This document shows positions 18,075 to 25,968 of a stretch of DNA of 64,000 bases, piece after piece. The DNA comes from Rhodoferax sp. (GTDB lineage: Bacteria; Pseudomonadota; Gammaproteobacteria; Burkholderiales; Burkholderiaceae_C), in the NCBI GenBank assembly GCA_024236015.1, contig JACKLK010000001.1, positions 992,001-1,056,000 of the forward strand. The letters run 5' to 3'. Made by a program: the position numbers and the translations under genes. The number at the start of each line of letters is the position of its first letter. Position 1 is the stretch's first letter. The notes below the pieces were generated by a model. The model worked only from the letters and a program-made list of their open reading frames with translations. It ran no database searches and was not told the DNA's origin.

Positions 18075-18869
18075 TCATGCCAGAACTCCGGAAAACAGGC
18101 GTTCGAAATTGGCATTGGTACGGTGCCCGACTTCGGCCACGGAGCAGTTGCGCACCTGTGCGATCTGCTCCGCAACGTAACGCACCAGCGACGGATCATT
18201 TGTCTTGCCGCGGTACGGCACCGGCGCCAGGTACGGGCTGTCGGTCTCGATCAGCAGGCGGTCCATCGGCACGAATGCCGCGACATCGCGCAGGTCCTGT
18301 GCATTCTTGAAGGTCACGATGCCGGAGAACGAAATGTAGAAACCGAGGTCGAGTGCCGCGCGCGCAACGTCCATGGTTTCAGTGAAGCAGTGGAAGACGC
18401 CACGCGCGTCGGGCCCGGGACCGCCCTGCCCCTGCTCGCGCAGGATCGACAACGTGTCCTGCGAGGCGCTGCGCGTGTGGATCACCAGCGGAAGGTCCAG
18501 CGCCCTTGCCGCCTGGATATGGACCTGGTAACGATCCCGCTGCCACTGCATGTCGGCCATCGAACGGCCATTGAGCCGGTAATAGTCGAGCCCGGTCTCG
18601 CCGATCCCGACCACGCGTTCGAGCCGCCCCCGCGTCAGCAGGTCGTCCAGGCTCGGCTCGGTGACGCCCTCGTTGTCCGGATGGACCCCCACGGTGGCCC
18701 AGAAATTGTCGTGGTCGGTCGCCAGCGCATGCACCTGCGCGAATTCCTCCAGCGTGGTGCAGATGCACAAGGCCCTTTGCACGCCGGCATTGGCCATGGC
18801 CTGGCGGATGCGCGGCAGGTCCTGCGCCAATTCGGGAAACGTCAGGTGGCAGTGGGAGTCGGTGAACAT
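18075..18869 (-). CDS. TatD-family metal-dependent hydrolase (YcfH type)
   Basis: 264 residues, TIM-barrel amidohydrolase. The metal ligands are visible: His6 and His8 in DSHCH, Glu in GETGLDYY, His in VIHTRS, His in VFHCFT, and Asp in ETDSPYLAP. TatD/YcfH proteins have 3'-5' exonuclease or D-aminoacyl-tRNA deacylase-like activities; the exact role here is open. The ATG at 18869 starts right before the metal motif as in homologues. It is the last gene of the mltG-tmk-holB-pilZ-tatD operon, an order conserved in many proteobacteria. Confidence 0.93.
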   Translation of the reverse strand: MFTDSHCHLTFPELAQDLPRIRQAMANAGVQRALCICTTLEEFAQVHALATDHDNFWATVGVHPDNEGVTEPSLDDLLTRGRLERVVGIGETGLDYYRLNGRSMADMQWQRDRYQVHIQAARALDLPLVIHTRSASQDTLSILREQGQGGPGPDARGVFHCFTETMDVARAALDLGFYISFSGIVTFKNAQDLRDVAAFVPMDRLLIETDSPYLAPVPYRGKTNDPSLVRYVAEQIAQVRNCSVAEVGHRTNANFERLFSGVLA

Positions 18870-18944
18870 GCGATGGGCTCGAATCGGGTATGGCAAGGAG
18901 CCGCCGACAAGGGCGGAGACGACCGACCGGCCGGTCGGCTGTCC

Positions 18945-19304
18945 TCAAATGGTCTGGGTCGGCCGGTCGGAGCCGAGCGCCGCACCCAGTATCTCCTCGA
19001 TCTTGATCTTGAGGAGCCTGGACTTTTCGTCCTTGGGAAACTGGATGCCCACGCCCTGGGTACGGCTGCCGGCAGCCTTGGCCGGTGTGACCCAGGCCAC
19101 CTTGCCCGCCACCGGATACCGCTGCGGGTCATCCGGCAGGGACAACAACACATAGATATCGTCGCCCAGTTTGTATTCCCGAGCCGTCGGAATGAATATT
19201 CCACCTTCGGCGAACAAGGGGATATAGGCTGCGTACAGCGCTGCTTTTTCCTTGATGGCCAGTTGGATGACGCTGGGACGGGGAGAGGTGGACGAGGTGC
19301 TCAT
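18945..19304 (-). CDS. pilZ: PilZ-domain protein, type IV pilus class
   Basis: 119 residues, a single beta-barrel PilZ domain (SVIQLAIKEKAALYAAYIPLF, GGIFIP, GDDIYVLLSLP, GKVAWVTP). The RxxxR and DxSxxG motifs that bind c-di-GMP are not apparent, as in the pilus-biogenesis PilZ of Pseudomonas, which works by protein contact. The gene after holB is the classical location. The ATG at 19304 is preferred to a TTG at 19310. Confidence 0.9.
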   Translation of the reverse strand: MSTSSTSPRPSVIQLAIKEKAALYAAYIPLFAEGGIFIPTAREYKLGDDIYVLLSLPDDPQRYPVAGKVAWVTPAKAAGSRTQGVGIQFPKDEKSRLLKIKIEEILGAALGSDRPTQTI

Positions 19305-19314
19305 GGACAAAGGG

Positions 19315-20316
19315 TCAATGCCGGGAGTTTAGGGCGTTTTTCGCCTGGCTCAGCAGCGCCTCCTGCATCAGCCCTGGATTGAACGGATGCTCGACGGTGC
19401 GTGTGGCCCGCGCCAGCGCCTTGCCCCATTGGCTCAGGGCTGCAAACGATGCGGGCCGGGGAAGGTCCTGCGCCCGGAAGAAACGGGGCGCTGCACCGCA
19501 GTGATGCAACTGCATGTCGTGGCAGATCTTGTGCAAGGTCAGCACGATCTCGGCGGGCGACCACCCCTGCATCACGGCAGGGTCACCGCGCTGTACCGCC
19601 TTTGGCAGCCCCGACCATCGGCTGGCGTCCATGCCATTGGCACCGAGCGCCAGCGCATCCTCGGGGCGGCCACCGGCTGCGCGCAGCCAGACGGCTGCAG
19701 CGTCCGCGTCCATGCCCTGCTCCGCCAGCCACGGCGCCAGTTCCTGTTCCTGGGGCCAGGCCATGGCGTGCATCAGGCAGCGGCTGCGAATGGTCGGCAG
19801 CAGTTGCTGCGCCGCCTCACTGGCCAGAACGAACTTCACGTCGCCGGCCGGTTCCTCCAGGGTCTTGAGCAAGGCGTTGGCGGTCACCGCATTCATGCGT
19901 TCGGCGGGATACACCAGCACCACCTTGCCACGACCCGAGGCACTGGTGCGTTGCGAGAACTCGATCGCGTCGCGCATGGCATCGACCCGTATCTCGCGGC
20001 TGGGCTTGCGCTTCTTGTCGTCCAGTTCGGCCTGGGCCTTTTCGCCCAGGGGCCATTGCCGCTGCTGCATCACGGTCTCGGGCATCAACACGCACAGATC
20101 GGCATGGGTGCGCACGTCGATCGCATGGCAACTCTCGCATTGGCCACAGGCACCGGCGGGCGTGGGCTTTTCGCACAACCACGCACGCGCCAGGTCCAGC
20201 GCCAGCGTGTATTGGCCCAGCCCGGACGGCCCTTGCAGCAGCCAGGCATGGCCCCGCTGGGTCAGCAGCTGGCGCAGCTGGCGGGTCAGCCAGGGGGCGG
20301 ACAACAGCTGGCTCAC
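19315..20316 (-). CDS. holB: DNA polymerase III delta-prime subunit
   Basis: 333 residues. AAA+ fold of the clamp loader. The P-loop reads GPSGLGQYT, lacking the Walker lysine as expected for the non-hydrolysing delta-prime subunit, and a four-cysteine zinc module (CEKPTPAGACGQCESC) follows. NALLKTLEEP and the SRC sensor (IRSRC) are present. It opens and loads the beta clamp together with gamma/tau and delta. The start is GTG at 20316, which overlaps the stop of a 40-codon ORF, so initiation probably depends on translation from upstream. Confidence 0.94.
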   Translation of the reverse strand: MSQLLSAPWLTRQLRQLLTQRGHAWLLQGPSGLGQYTLALDLARAWLCEKPTPAGACGQCESCHAIDVRTHADLCVLMPETVMQQRQWPLGEKAQAELDDKKRKPSREIRVDAMRDAIEFSQRTSASGRGKVVLVYPAERMNAVTANALLKTLEEPAGDVKFVLASEAAQQLLPTIRSRCLMHAMAWPQEQELAPWLAEQGMDADAAAVWLRAAGGRPEDALALGANGMDASRWSGLPKAVQRGDPAVMQGWSPAEIVLTLHKICHDMQLHHCGAAPRFFRAQDLPRPASFAALSQWGKALARATRTVEHPFNPGLMQEALLSQAKNALNSRH

Positions 20317-20435
20317 CGGCCCGCCTCGATGCTGCGCACTGCGGCATCCACCTTGGGAGCGGCCCGGCGGGTCATCGGACTAGCCTCCGTGCTGCGCACT
20401 GCGGCATTCGCCTTGGGAGCGGCCCGGCGGCTCAT
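20313..20435 (-). CDS. Tiny ORF of two 20-residue repeats, coupled between tmk and holB
   Basis: A 40-codon frame whose ATG overlaps the tmk stop (ATGA at 20432-20435) and whose TGA overlaps the holB GTG. It encodes two near-identical 20-residue units, MSRRAAPKANAAVRSTEASP and MTRRAAPKVDAAVRSIEAGR, from a 60-base tandem duplication. The peptide is basic and Ala/Arg-rich, with no known domain. The exact 60-base period keeps the frame open, and the overlaps would carry ribosomes from tmk to holB. It may act mainly as a coupling cistron rather than as a stable protein. I know of no described homologue. Confidence 0.5.
   Translation of the reverse strand: MSRRAAPKANAAVRSTEASPMTRRAAPKVDAAVRSIEAGR
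20331..20435. repeat. Tandem duplication, 60-bp period
   Basis: 20331-20375 and 20391-20435 are 45-base copies differing at about three positions, offset by exactly 60 bases. The duplicated unit covers the junction between tmk and holB, including the second copy's overlap with the tmk stop. The period equals 20 codons and preserves the small reading frame. Confidence 0.85.
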
Positions 20436-21085
20436 GCCATCCATCCCCGCGCACGCACGGCGGTGGAAACGGCCTGCCAGACGTCTTCGCGCGCCGCCGC
20501 TGCGTCGATGCGCACGAATCGCGCCGGGGCGGCGCGTGCGCGTGCGGCATAGGCATCGCGCACGCGGCCGAAAAAATCTTCGCCGCGGGCCTCGAAGCGG
20601 TCCGGGGAACGCGCCTGCGCCAGCCGTTGCGCCGCCTGGGATGGCGGCAGGTCGAACCACAGGGTCAGGTCCGGCTGCAGCAGTTCGCCGTCGCCGGCCG
20701 CTGCGTCGTGTTGTACCCAGTGCTCGAGCTGCTGCAGGACCGCGGCGGACAAACCCTGGCCGCCGCCCTGGTAGGCGAAACTCGAGTCGGTGAAGCGGTC
20801 GCTGATCACGACGTCGCCGCGTCGCAGGCCCGGCACGATGACCCGCACCACATGATCGCGCCGCGCGGCAAAGACCAGCATCGCCTCGGTCAGGCTGTCC
20901 ATGGGTTGGCGCAGCACCAGTTCGCGCAGTTGCTCCGCCAGCGGTGTGCCGCCGGGTTCGCGCGTCACGGTGACCCGCCGCCCGTCCCGGCGAAACTGCT
21001 CGGCCAGTGCGTCGATGTGGCTGGACTTTCCGGCCCCGTCGATCCCCTCGAAGCTGATGAAGACGCCCTGTTCCTGCGTGCTCAT
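20432..21085 (-). CDS. tmk: Thymidylate kinase
   Basis: 217 residues. Walker A FEGIDGAGKSS, the phosphate-binding REPGGTPLAEQLR, and the DRFTDSSFAYQGGG segment identify dTMP kinase, which makes dTDP for DNA synthesis. The ATG at 21085 is chosen because the 28 in-frame codons before it have no homology and overlap mltG. It sits four bases after mltG ends. Its stop overlaps the start of the repeat ORF. Confidence 0.95.
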   Translation of the reverse strand: MSTQEQGVFISFEGIDGAGKSSHIDALAEQFRRDGRRVTVTREPGGTPLAEQLRELVLRQPMDSLTEAMLVFAARRDHVVRVIVPGLRRGDVVISDRFTDSSFAYQGGGQGLSAAVLQQLEHWVQHDAAAGDGELLQPDLTLWFDLPPSQAAQRLAQARSPDRFEARGEDFFGRVRDAYAARARAAPARFVRIDAAAAREDVWQAVSTAVRARGWMA

Positions 21086-21089
21086 GGGC

Positions 21090-22073
21090 TCATCGCTTGC
21101 GCTGGTACTGGTTGACCGCGCGGTTGTGTTCATCCAGGCTGTTGCTGAAGGCGCTGCTGCCGTCGCCACGGGCCACGAAATACAAGGCCTTGGTCGAAGC
21201 CGGCGCCACGGCCGCGAGCAGGGATTCGCGTCCCGGCATCGCGATCGGCGTCGGCGGCAGGCCGGCGCGGGTATAGGTGTTCCATGGCGTGTCGGTCTGC
21301 AGATCCTTCTTGCGCAGATTGCCGTCGAACAATTCGCCCATGCCGTAGATGACCGTCGGGTCCGTCTGCAGCATCATGCCCAGGCGCAGGCGGTTGTTGA
21401 AGACCCCGGCAATCAGGGCCCGGTCGGCATGGATACCGGTTTCCTTCTCGATGATGCTGGCCAGGATCAAGGCCTCCTGCGGCGTTCGCAGCGGACTGTC
21501 GGGCGCGCGGTTCTCCCAGGCGGCCTGCAGATGGCGGTCCATGGTGCGCAAGGCCAAGGCCAGCAGCTTCAGGTCGCTCGATCCCTTGGCATAACTGTAG
21601 GTGTCCGGGAAAAACCGCCCTTCCGGATGCTGGCCCATGCGCCCGAGTCGCTCCATGATGTCGGCGTCGCTGAGTTCCGCGGTGTCCTGGCGCAGGTCCG
21701 GCGCCTTGGCCAGCGCCCCGCGCAACTGCCGGAACGTCCAGCCCTCGACCAGGGTCAGCGAGCGCAGCGACTCCTCGCCGCGCACCAGCTTGCGCAGCAG
21801 GCTGCGCGCCGTCGTGCCGCGCTCGATTTCGTAACTTCCGGCCCGGATCTGGCGCGCATCGCCCGACACCCGGAACCACAGGTGCAACAGCAGCGGCGAC
21901 ACGTCGATGCCCGAGCGGGCCACGACATCGGCCACGCCGCGCGCGCTCGTGCGCGGGTCGATCGTCACGTCGACCGAGTCGCCGGCCATCGTCAACGGTT
22001 GCTCCAGCCACCAGAAGGCCGCGCCGGCCAGGCCGGACGCAAGCAACACGAGTATCAGCAGAAAGCGTCGCAC
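21090..22073 (-). CDS. mltG: Endolytic murein transglycosylase (YceG)
   Basis: 327 residues. One N-terminal membrane helix (MRRFLLILVLLASGLAGAAFWW), a LysM-like lobe, and the YceG catalytic domain with FFPDTYSYAKG and the glutamate motif ASIIEKETG, followed by LQTDPTVIYG and NTYTRAGLPPTPI. It cleaves nascent glycan strands in the periplasm and terminates their growth. First gene of the tmk-holB operon and divergent from ygfZ, an arrangement widespread in Proteobacteria. Confidence 0.95.
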   Translation of the reverse strand: MRRFLLILVLLASGLAGAAFWWLEQPLTMAGDSVDVTIDPRTSARGVADVVARSGIDVSPLLLHLWFRVSGDARQIRAGSYEIERGTTARSLLRKLVRGEESLRSLTLVEGWTFRQLRGALAKAPDLRQDTAELSDADIMERLGRMGQHPEGRFFPDTYSYAKGSSDLKLLALALRTMDRHLQAAWENRAPDSPLRTPQEALILASIIEKETGIHADRALIAGVFNNRLRLGMMLQTDPTVIYGMGELFDGNLRKKDLQTDTPWNTYTRAGLPPTPIAMPGRESLLAAVAPASTKALYFVARGDGSSAFSNSLDEHNRAVNQYQRKR

Positions 22074-22120
22074 AGGCCTGTTCAGTCACGAGTCATTGAT
22101 CGACGATGATAATTGAGCCC

Positions 22121-23041
22121 ATGCAAACACCATTGAACGGGGTCACCCCGCTGCCCCATCTGGGCGTGATCCGCGCCCAAGGCCCGGACGCCGCGAGCTT
22201 TCTGCATGGCCAGCTGACGCAGGACTTCGCGTTGCTGGGTCCCTCCGAGGCACGCCTGGCCGCCTTCTGCACGGCCAAGGGCCGGATCCAGGCGAGTTTC
22301 ATCGGCTTCAAGCGCAGCCCGGAAGAAATCGTGCTGATATGCAGCCGCGACCTGCTCGCGCCCGTGCTCAAGCGCCTGTCGATGTTCGTGCTGCGGGCCA
22401 AGGCGCGGCTGAGCGACGCCAGCGACGACTTCCAGCTGCTGGGAATCGCCGGCGGGGCCCTGGACGCCCTGGCGCCGGCGTCCACAGCCCCCTGGTCCCG
22501 CCACGAGCTCGGCGACGCCAGCCTGGTGCAGCTCTACCCGGCGGACGGCCAGGCGCGGGCGTTGTGGGTTGCGCCAACCGGAACGGAACCGCCTGCCGGC
22601 CCCCCCTTGTCACTGGCGTCGTGGATGCTGGGCGAGGTGCGTGCCGGAGTCGCGACGGTCGGCGCGGCCGTCGTCGAAGCCTTCGTGCCGCAGATGCTCA
22701 ACTACGAATCGGTCGGTGGCGTCAACTTCAAGAAAGGCTGTTATCCGGGCCAGGAGGTGGTTGCCCGCAGCCAGTTCCGCGGCGTGCTCAAGCGCCGCGC
22801 GATGCTGGCGCACTGCTCAGCCGAGATGCGCGCCGGCCAGGACATCTTCACGCCGGACGACGCCGAGCAGCCCTGCGCCACCGTGGTGCAGGCCGCGCCC
22901 TGCCCCGACGGCGGATGGGATGCCATCGTCTCCGGGCAGGTCGCAGCGATGCAGCAGGCTGCCACGTTGCACCTGGGATCGGCCCAGGGCCCGGCGCTGC
23001 AGGTTCGCGCCATGCCCTACCCCTTGCTCGAAGACGTCTGA
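22121..23041 (+). CDS. ygfZ: YgfZ/GcvT-like folate-binding protein
   Basis: 306 residues from the ATG at 22121 (an ATG at 22106 is also in frame; neither has a strong ribosome site). The diagnostic motif KGCYPGQEVVAR is present, with the conserved Cys, plus the N-terminal SFLHGQLTQDF. YgfZ uses tetrahydrofolate in repair or maturation of iron-sulfur enzymes such as MiaB. Divergent from mltG. The protein is cytosolic with no membrane segment. Confidence 0.92.
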   Translation: MQTPLNGVTPLPHLGVIRAQGPDAASFLHGQLTQDFALLGPSEARLAAFCTAKGRIQASFIGFKRSPEEIVLICSRDLLAPVLKRLSMFVLRAKARLSDASDDFQLLGIAGGALDALAPASTAPWSRHELGDASLVQLYPADGQARALWVAPTGTEPPAGPPLSLASWMLGEVRAGVATVGAAVVEAFVPQMLNYESVGGVNFKKGCYPGQEVVARSQFRGVLKRRAMLAHCSAEMRAGQDIFTPDDAEQPCATVVQAAPCPDGGWDAIVSGQVAAMQQAATLHLGSAQGPALQVRAMPYPLLEDV

Positions 23042-23055
23042 TGGATATCGGCGCC

Positions 23056-23072
23056 GGCGGGCCGTACCCGCC
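23056..23072. terminator. Hairpin between convergent ygfZ and the thioesterase-GNAT gene
   Basis: GGCGGG/CCCGCC arms with a 5-base loop fill the 31-base gap between two converging stop codons. There is no T-run; it is a plausible bidirectional end. Confidence 0.35.
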
Positions 23073-23948
23073 TCACAGCGCCCCGATACGCCGCGCCATG
23101 TCGATATGCGGCACGCCGGCCTCGTCGTACGGCTCGCCGATCGGGTTGAAGCCCAGCCGGGTGTAGAAGCCTTCCGCGCTGCACTGCGACTGCAGCAGCA
23201 CCCGCGTGTCGCCCCGCTCGGCCGCCAACTGCATCAGTGCCTGCATCACGATGCGTCCGAATCCGGTCGAGCGCATGGTCCGGCTCACCGCCACGCGGGC
23301 GATCCGGGCCAGTTCCGGCCCCTCCTGCACCAGGCGGGCGGTGGCCATCGGCTGACCCATGCGGTTGCGCACCAGGGCATGGACCGCGGTTTCATCGTCG
23401 GCATCCGCATCCAAGGCATGGTCGATGCCCATCTCCTCGATGAACACCTCGCGCCGCACGGCCGATGCCTGCGCGCCGAGATCGGCCCAGTTGCCCACCC
23501 GGACCTCGATCGGGGACGCGCCAGCCTCGTAGGACTGCAGCATCTCGCGCAGCGCCTCGGGCACCGGCCTGGACGTCTGCGTCGCCGGATCGGCGAACAC
23601 GTAGACCAGTTCTCCGGTGACCAGCAAGCGATCGTCCCGGAAGATGCCGGCATGGAACAGCATCGACGAGTTGCCGATGCGCCCGCACTGGATGCCGACG
23701 TCGAGCAGGTCATCGAGCCGGGCCGAGCCGTGGTATTCGAGTGTCGACTTCTTCACGTACAGGTCGCCACCGAGCTGGGCCGGGATCGATTCGTACGGAA
23801 TCGCCATCGCTCGCCAGTACTCGGTGAACGCGGTGTCGATGTAGGTCAGGTAATGCGGGTTGAAGACGATCCGCTGCAGATCGACCTCGGCCCAGCGCAC
23901 CCGCAGCCGGTGGATCAGTCGGAATCGGTTTCGGGTCAGGTCGGTCAT
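23073..23948 (-). CDS. YbgC/FadM-type acyl-CoA thioesterase fused to a GNAT acetyltransferase
   Basis: 291 residues in two parts. Residues 1-140 are a hotdog thioesterase with the 4-hydroxybenzoyl-CoA thioesterase-like signature WAEVDLQRIVFNPHYLTYID, where Asp and His are the usual catalytic positions. Residues 150-291 are an ElaA-like GNAT fold with acetyl-CoA loop elements (RVAVSRTMRSTGFGRIVMQAL) and the C-terminal GFYTRLGFNPIGEPYDEAGVPHIDMA. The fusion would release acyl groups from CoA and acetylate an unknown acceptor, possibly linked. ATG at 23948. It is divergent from the iron alcohol dehydrogenase. Confidence 0.87.
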   Translation of the reverse strand: MTDLTRNRFRLIHRLRVRWAEVDLQRIVFNPHYLTYIDTAFTEYWRAMAIPYESIPAQLGGDLYVKKSTLEYHGSARLDDLLDVGIQCGRIGNSSMLFHAGIFRDDRLLVTGELVYVFADPATQTSRPVPEALREMLQSYEAGASPIEVRVGNWADLGAQASAVRREVFIEEMGIDHALDADADDETAVHALVRNRMGQPMATARLVQEGPELARIARVAVSRTMRSTGFGRIVMQALMQLAAERGDTRVLLQSQCSAEGFYTRLGFNPIGEPYDEAGVPHIDMARRIGAL

Positions 23949-24038
23949 CGCGGTCGGGGGCAGCCGCGGCGCCCGGGCGCCAGCTGCGCATTCGTGTTCT
24001 TGCTACAGTGACACTCTGATCCTACACCGGTACCCATC

Positions 24039-25175
24039 ATGGCTTTCATCAATTACGTGACCCAGATCCAGTTCGAAGCCGGCGCGCTGAAGCTGCTGCC
24101 ACAGGAATGCGAGCGCATCGGTATCCGCCGCCCGCTGATCGTGACCGACGCCGGCATCAAGGCCGCCGGCCTGCTGCAGGCCGCGCTGGACGCCTTGCCG
24201 GGCATGGAGGCCGCGGTGTACGACCAGACACCGTCCAATCCGACCGAAGCGGCGGTCCGCGAGGCCACCAACGTGTTCCACGACCAGGCCTGCGACGGCC
24301 TGATCGCACTGGGCGGCGGATCGGCGATCGACTGCGCCAAGGGCGTGGCCATCGCCGCCCGCCACGAAGGCCCGCTCAAGACCTATGCCACGATCGAAGG
24401 CGGCTCGCCGCGCATCACCGATCGTTGCCTGCCGCTGATCGCCGTTCCGACCACCAGCGGCACCGGCAGCGAGGTTGCGCGCGGCGCCATCCTGATCCTC
24501 GATGACGGCCGCAAGCTCGGCTTCCATTCCTGGCACCTGGTGCCACGCGCGGCCATCTGCGACCCCGACCTGACGCTGGGCCTGCCGGCGCGGCTCACGG
24601 CCGCCACCGGAATGGATGCGGTGGCGCACTGCATGGAGACCTTCATGGCGCCGGCCTTCAATCCGCCCGCGGACGGCATCGCACTCGACGGCCTGGAGCG
24701 CGCCTGGAAACACATCGAGCGCGCCACCCGCGACGGCAGCGACCGCGAGGCCCGGCTCAACATGATGAGTGCGTCCATGCAAGGCGCGATGGCGTTCCAG
24801 AAAGGCCTGGGCTGCGTGCACTCGCTCAGCCACAGCCTGGGCGGCATCGACCCGCGCCTGCACCATGGCACGCTCAATGCGGTGTTCCTGCCGGCGGTGG
24901 TGCAGTTCAACGCCAGTGCCCAGTCCATCCGCAAGGAAAACCGGCTCGCGCGCATGGCGCATGCGATGGGCCTGCCGGCGCCCGACACCATCGGCCAGGC
25001 GATCAAGGACATGAACGCGCGCCTGGGCCTGCCCGACGGCCTGGCCGCGATGGGTGTGGGCGAAGCGCAGTTCGACGCCATCATCGACGGCGCGATGGCC
25101 GACCATTGCCACAAGACCAATCCGCGCCTGGCCACGCGCGACGACTACCGGGCGATGCTGCAGCAGTCGATGTAG
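24039..25175 (+). CDS. Iron-containing alcohol dehydrogenase
   Basis: 378 residues, group III alcohol dehydrogenase. The NAD-binding GGGSAIDCAKG and the metal-binding region (MDAVAHCMETF and GCVHSLSHSLGGI, with Asp/His ligands) are intact. Substrates of this family include primary alcohols, 1,3-propanediol, lactaldehyde and gamma-hydroxybutyrate; the sequence does not choose among them. It is a single gene between a divergent thioesterase and a convergent kinase. Confidence 0.92.
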   Translation: MAFINYVTQIQFEAGALKLLPQECERIGIRRPLIVTDAGIKAAGLLQAALDALPGMEAAVYDQTPSNPTEAAVREATNVFHDQACDGLIALGGGSAIDCAKGVAIAARHEGPLKTYATIEGGSPRITDRCLPLIAVPTTSGTGSEVARGAILILDDGRKLGFHSWHLVPRAAICDPDLTLGLPARLTAATGMDAVAHCMETFMAPAFNPPADGIALDGLERAWKHIERATRDGSDREARLNMMSASMQGAMAFQKGLGCVHSLSHSLGGIDPRLHHGTLNAVFLPAVVQFNASAQSIRKENRLARMAHAMGLPAPDTIGQAIKDMNARLGLPDGLAAMGVGEAQFDAIIDGAMADHCHKTNPRLATRDDYRAMLQQSM

Positions 25176-25183
25176 CGTCGATG

Positions 25184-25202
25184 CGCCGGCCAGGTGCCGG
25201 CG
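25184..25202. terminator. Hairpin after the iron alcohol dehydrogenase
   Basis: Seven-base arms CGCCGGC/GCCGGCG with a 5-base loop lie in the 31-base gap between converging genes. No T-run follows. Confidence 0.35.
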
Positions 25203-25206
25203 GCGC

Positions 25207-25938
25207 TCACAGGCCGGCGCAGCGCGCCGGCAGCAGGACGTCGGCGCGGTGGCGGGATGCCGCCACGATCTGCGCGTTGAGCCGGTCGTTGGCCTGTACC
25301 CGTGCCGTTGCGGCCGCGCGGTCCAGGCCCCAGCTGGCCATGTGGCGCCGCGTCAGCCGCTCGAGCGCCGCATCGGCATCGACGTCCAGGTACCAGCAGG
25401 CATCGAGCAACCCGTCCAGGTCCCAGCCGTCGTGGCGGTGCAGCAGGTACAGGCCCTCGATCACGACGAGGCGGGTCGCGGGCGGTACGGCGACGGCATC
25501 GGGCACCGGGTCGCCGACGCCGTGCGCGAAGGACGGCCAGCGGACCACCGCGCCATCGGCTGCGTCCGTCGAAGCCGGCTCGGCGCGCAAGCGGCGCAGC
25601 CGCTCGGCCAGGGCACGGGCATCGAAGGTCCACGGTGCCCCGCGGCGCGCAAGCGCCCGTGCCGGATCGGGAAACCGCGCCAGCTGCGCCCGGCTCAGGT
25701 GAAAACCGTCCATGCCCAGCGCGACGGCGGTGCCCGGCCCTTCCCGGCGATCGAGCGCGGCCACCAACCGTGCGGCCAGCGTGCTCTTGCCGGAGCCCGG
25801 CAGGCCCGCCAAGCCGACGACGATGCGCCTCGCCGCATGGGGGCCCTCCCGCCGCTCGTGGCTGCGCAACAACTCCTGCAACATGCGTACCGGCGCGTGC
25901 AGGCCAGGGTCGTCAGGCAGCGATGGGGTATCGGTCAT
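25207..25938 (-). CDS. P-loop nucleoside/nucleotide kinase-like protein
   Basis: 243 residues. Walker A GLAGLPGSGKST, then GMDGFHLSRAQLARF, VIEGLYLLH as Walker B region, and a lid with RLTRRHMASWG. This pattern belongs to the uridine kinase/phosphoribulokinase/pantothenate kinase superfamily, in the subgroup often called fructose-transport kinase-like. The substrate is unknown. The ATG at 25938 is preferred to an in-frame upstream GTG or ATG in poorly conserved sequence. Confidence 0.82.
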   Translation of the reverse strand: MTDTPSLPDDPGLHAPVRMLQELLRSHERREGPHAARRIVVGLAGLPGSGKSTLAARLVAALDRREGPGTAVALGMDGFHLSRAQLARFPDPARALARRGAPWTFDARALAERLRRLRAEPASTDAADGAVVRWPSFAHGVGDPVPDAVAVPPATRLVVIEGLYLLHRHDGWDLDGLLDACWYLDVDADAALERLTRRHMASWGLDRAAATARVQANDRLNAQIVAASRHRADVLLPARCAGL

Positions 25939-25968
25939 CGTCACATCCGCCTTCACGGCAGGACGCGC

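Noticed and set aside
20331..20435. 60-bp repeat as a CRISPR or mobile-element end
   Set aside because: Only two adjacent copies exist, with no spacer diversity or target duplication, and they form an in-frame coding duplication.
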